Source: Terriglobia bacterium | GTDB lineage: Bacteria > Acidobacteriota > Terriglobia > Bryobacterales > Bryobacteraceae | Assembly: GCA_020073365.1 (NCBI GenBank) | Contig: JAIQFL010000054.1 | Span: 1-43,164 of the forward strand | Length of the DNA stretch: 43,164 nt | Direction: 5' to 3' | Shown here: positions 43,039 to 43,164 of the stretch, one piece after another | Position numbering within the stretch: the first letter of the stretch is position 1 | Layout: the number at the start of each line of letters is the position of its first letter | Made by a program: the position numbers and the translations under genes | Notes under the pieces: model-generated | Databases searched by the model: none | Seen by the model: only the letters and a program-made list of their open reading frames with translations | What the model was told of the DNA's origin: nothing

Positions 43039-43164
43039 GCATCGTCCAAGAGCAATCCGGACCGACACATCCCCGGAGACTACACAGGTAAGTGGATGGT
43101 GGAACGTGGCGCGTTTCTCGTTACTTATCCGACCAGACGGCAGAACGGGATCGATTGAGAGCTT

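Noticed and set aside
1..43164. tRNA or rRNA genes and tRNA attachment sites
   Set aside because: I found no T-loop/anticodon pattern or rRNA segment by reading; a tRNAscan and Rfam search would be decisive.

Overview
The window is a 43 kb, GC-rich (roughly 58-60 % by eye) bacterial segment that reads as an accessory island rather than core genome. I see no rRNA, tRNA, CRISPR array or housekeeping gene. A small operon of an ECF sigma factor, a zinc anti-sigma factor, a secreted TPR-CHAT protease and an S41 protease, together with an H1-like Lys/Ala-rich protein and an IS21 element, is a combination I associate with Acidobacteriota (Solibacter/Bryobacter-like). That placement is an inference from gene style, not a proven one.

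Layout. (1) 1-2390: left part of an IS21-family insertion sequence (istB cut by the window edge, istA, and a 23-bp-period array of terminal repeats). (2) 2928-15290: five minus-strand genes. In transcription order they are a nucleotidyltransferase-like protein, an XRE regulator, a sacsin-type ATPase, a Swt1-HEPN/SNF2 helicase fusion and a second, larger sacsin-type ATPase. Both ATPases end in a paired CxxC domain. I do not recognise this set as a named defence system. (3) 15367-17750: a CPBP membrane protease, a protein made of two copies of one domain, and a SANT/MerR-like DNA-binding protein. (4) 18298-23599: the sigma / anti-sigma / CHAT / S41 operon. (5) 24112-29085: a PHP-SMC (TrlF-type) ATPase, an FRG-domain protein and a pentapeptide-TIR fusion, all minus strand and closely packed; these look like stand-alone immunity effectors. 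(6) 29483-29992: the H1-like protein.

(7) 30141-41683: two divergent gene runs around 38645-38996. The leftward run is two PAPS-reductase-like PP-loop ATPases, a DUF6094-type methyltransferase, an unknown protein, an SNF2-like helicase, a YhaM-like OB-HD nuclease and a Gp157-like protein, with several 4-nt ATGA overlaps. The rightward run is a zinc-ribbon protein, a J-domain-like protein without HPD, and a Cas4-like nuclease split into two membrane-anchored polypeptides. The split divides both the nuclease motifs and the four Fe-S cysteines between the two chains. I infer one nucleic-acid-processing module, possibly base or backbone modification plus nuclease, carried on a mobile element. (8) 42282-42941: a lone zinc-ribbon protein.

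The two best candidates for undescribed biology are the double-sacsin/HEPN-SNF2 cluster and the PP-loop/methyltransferase/split-Cas4 module.
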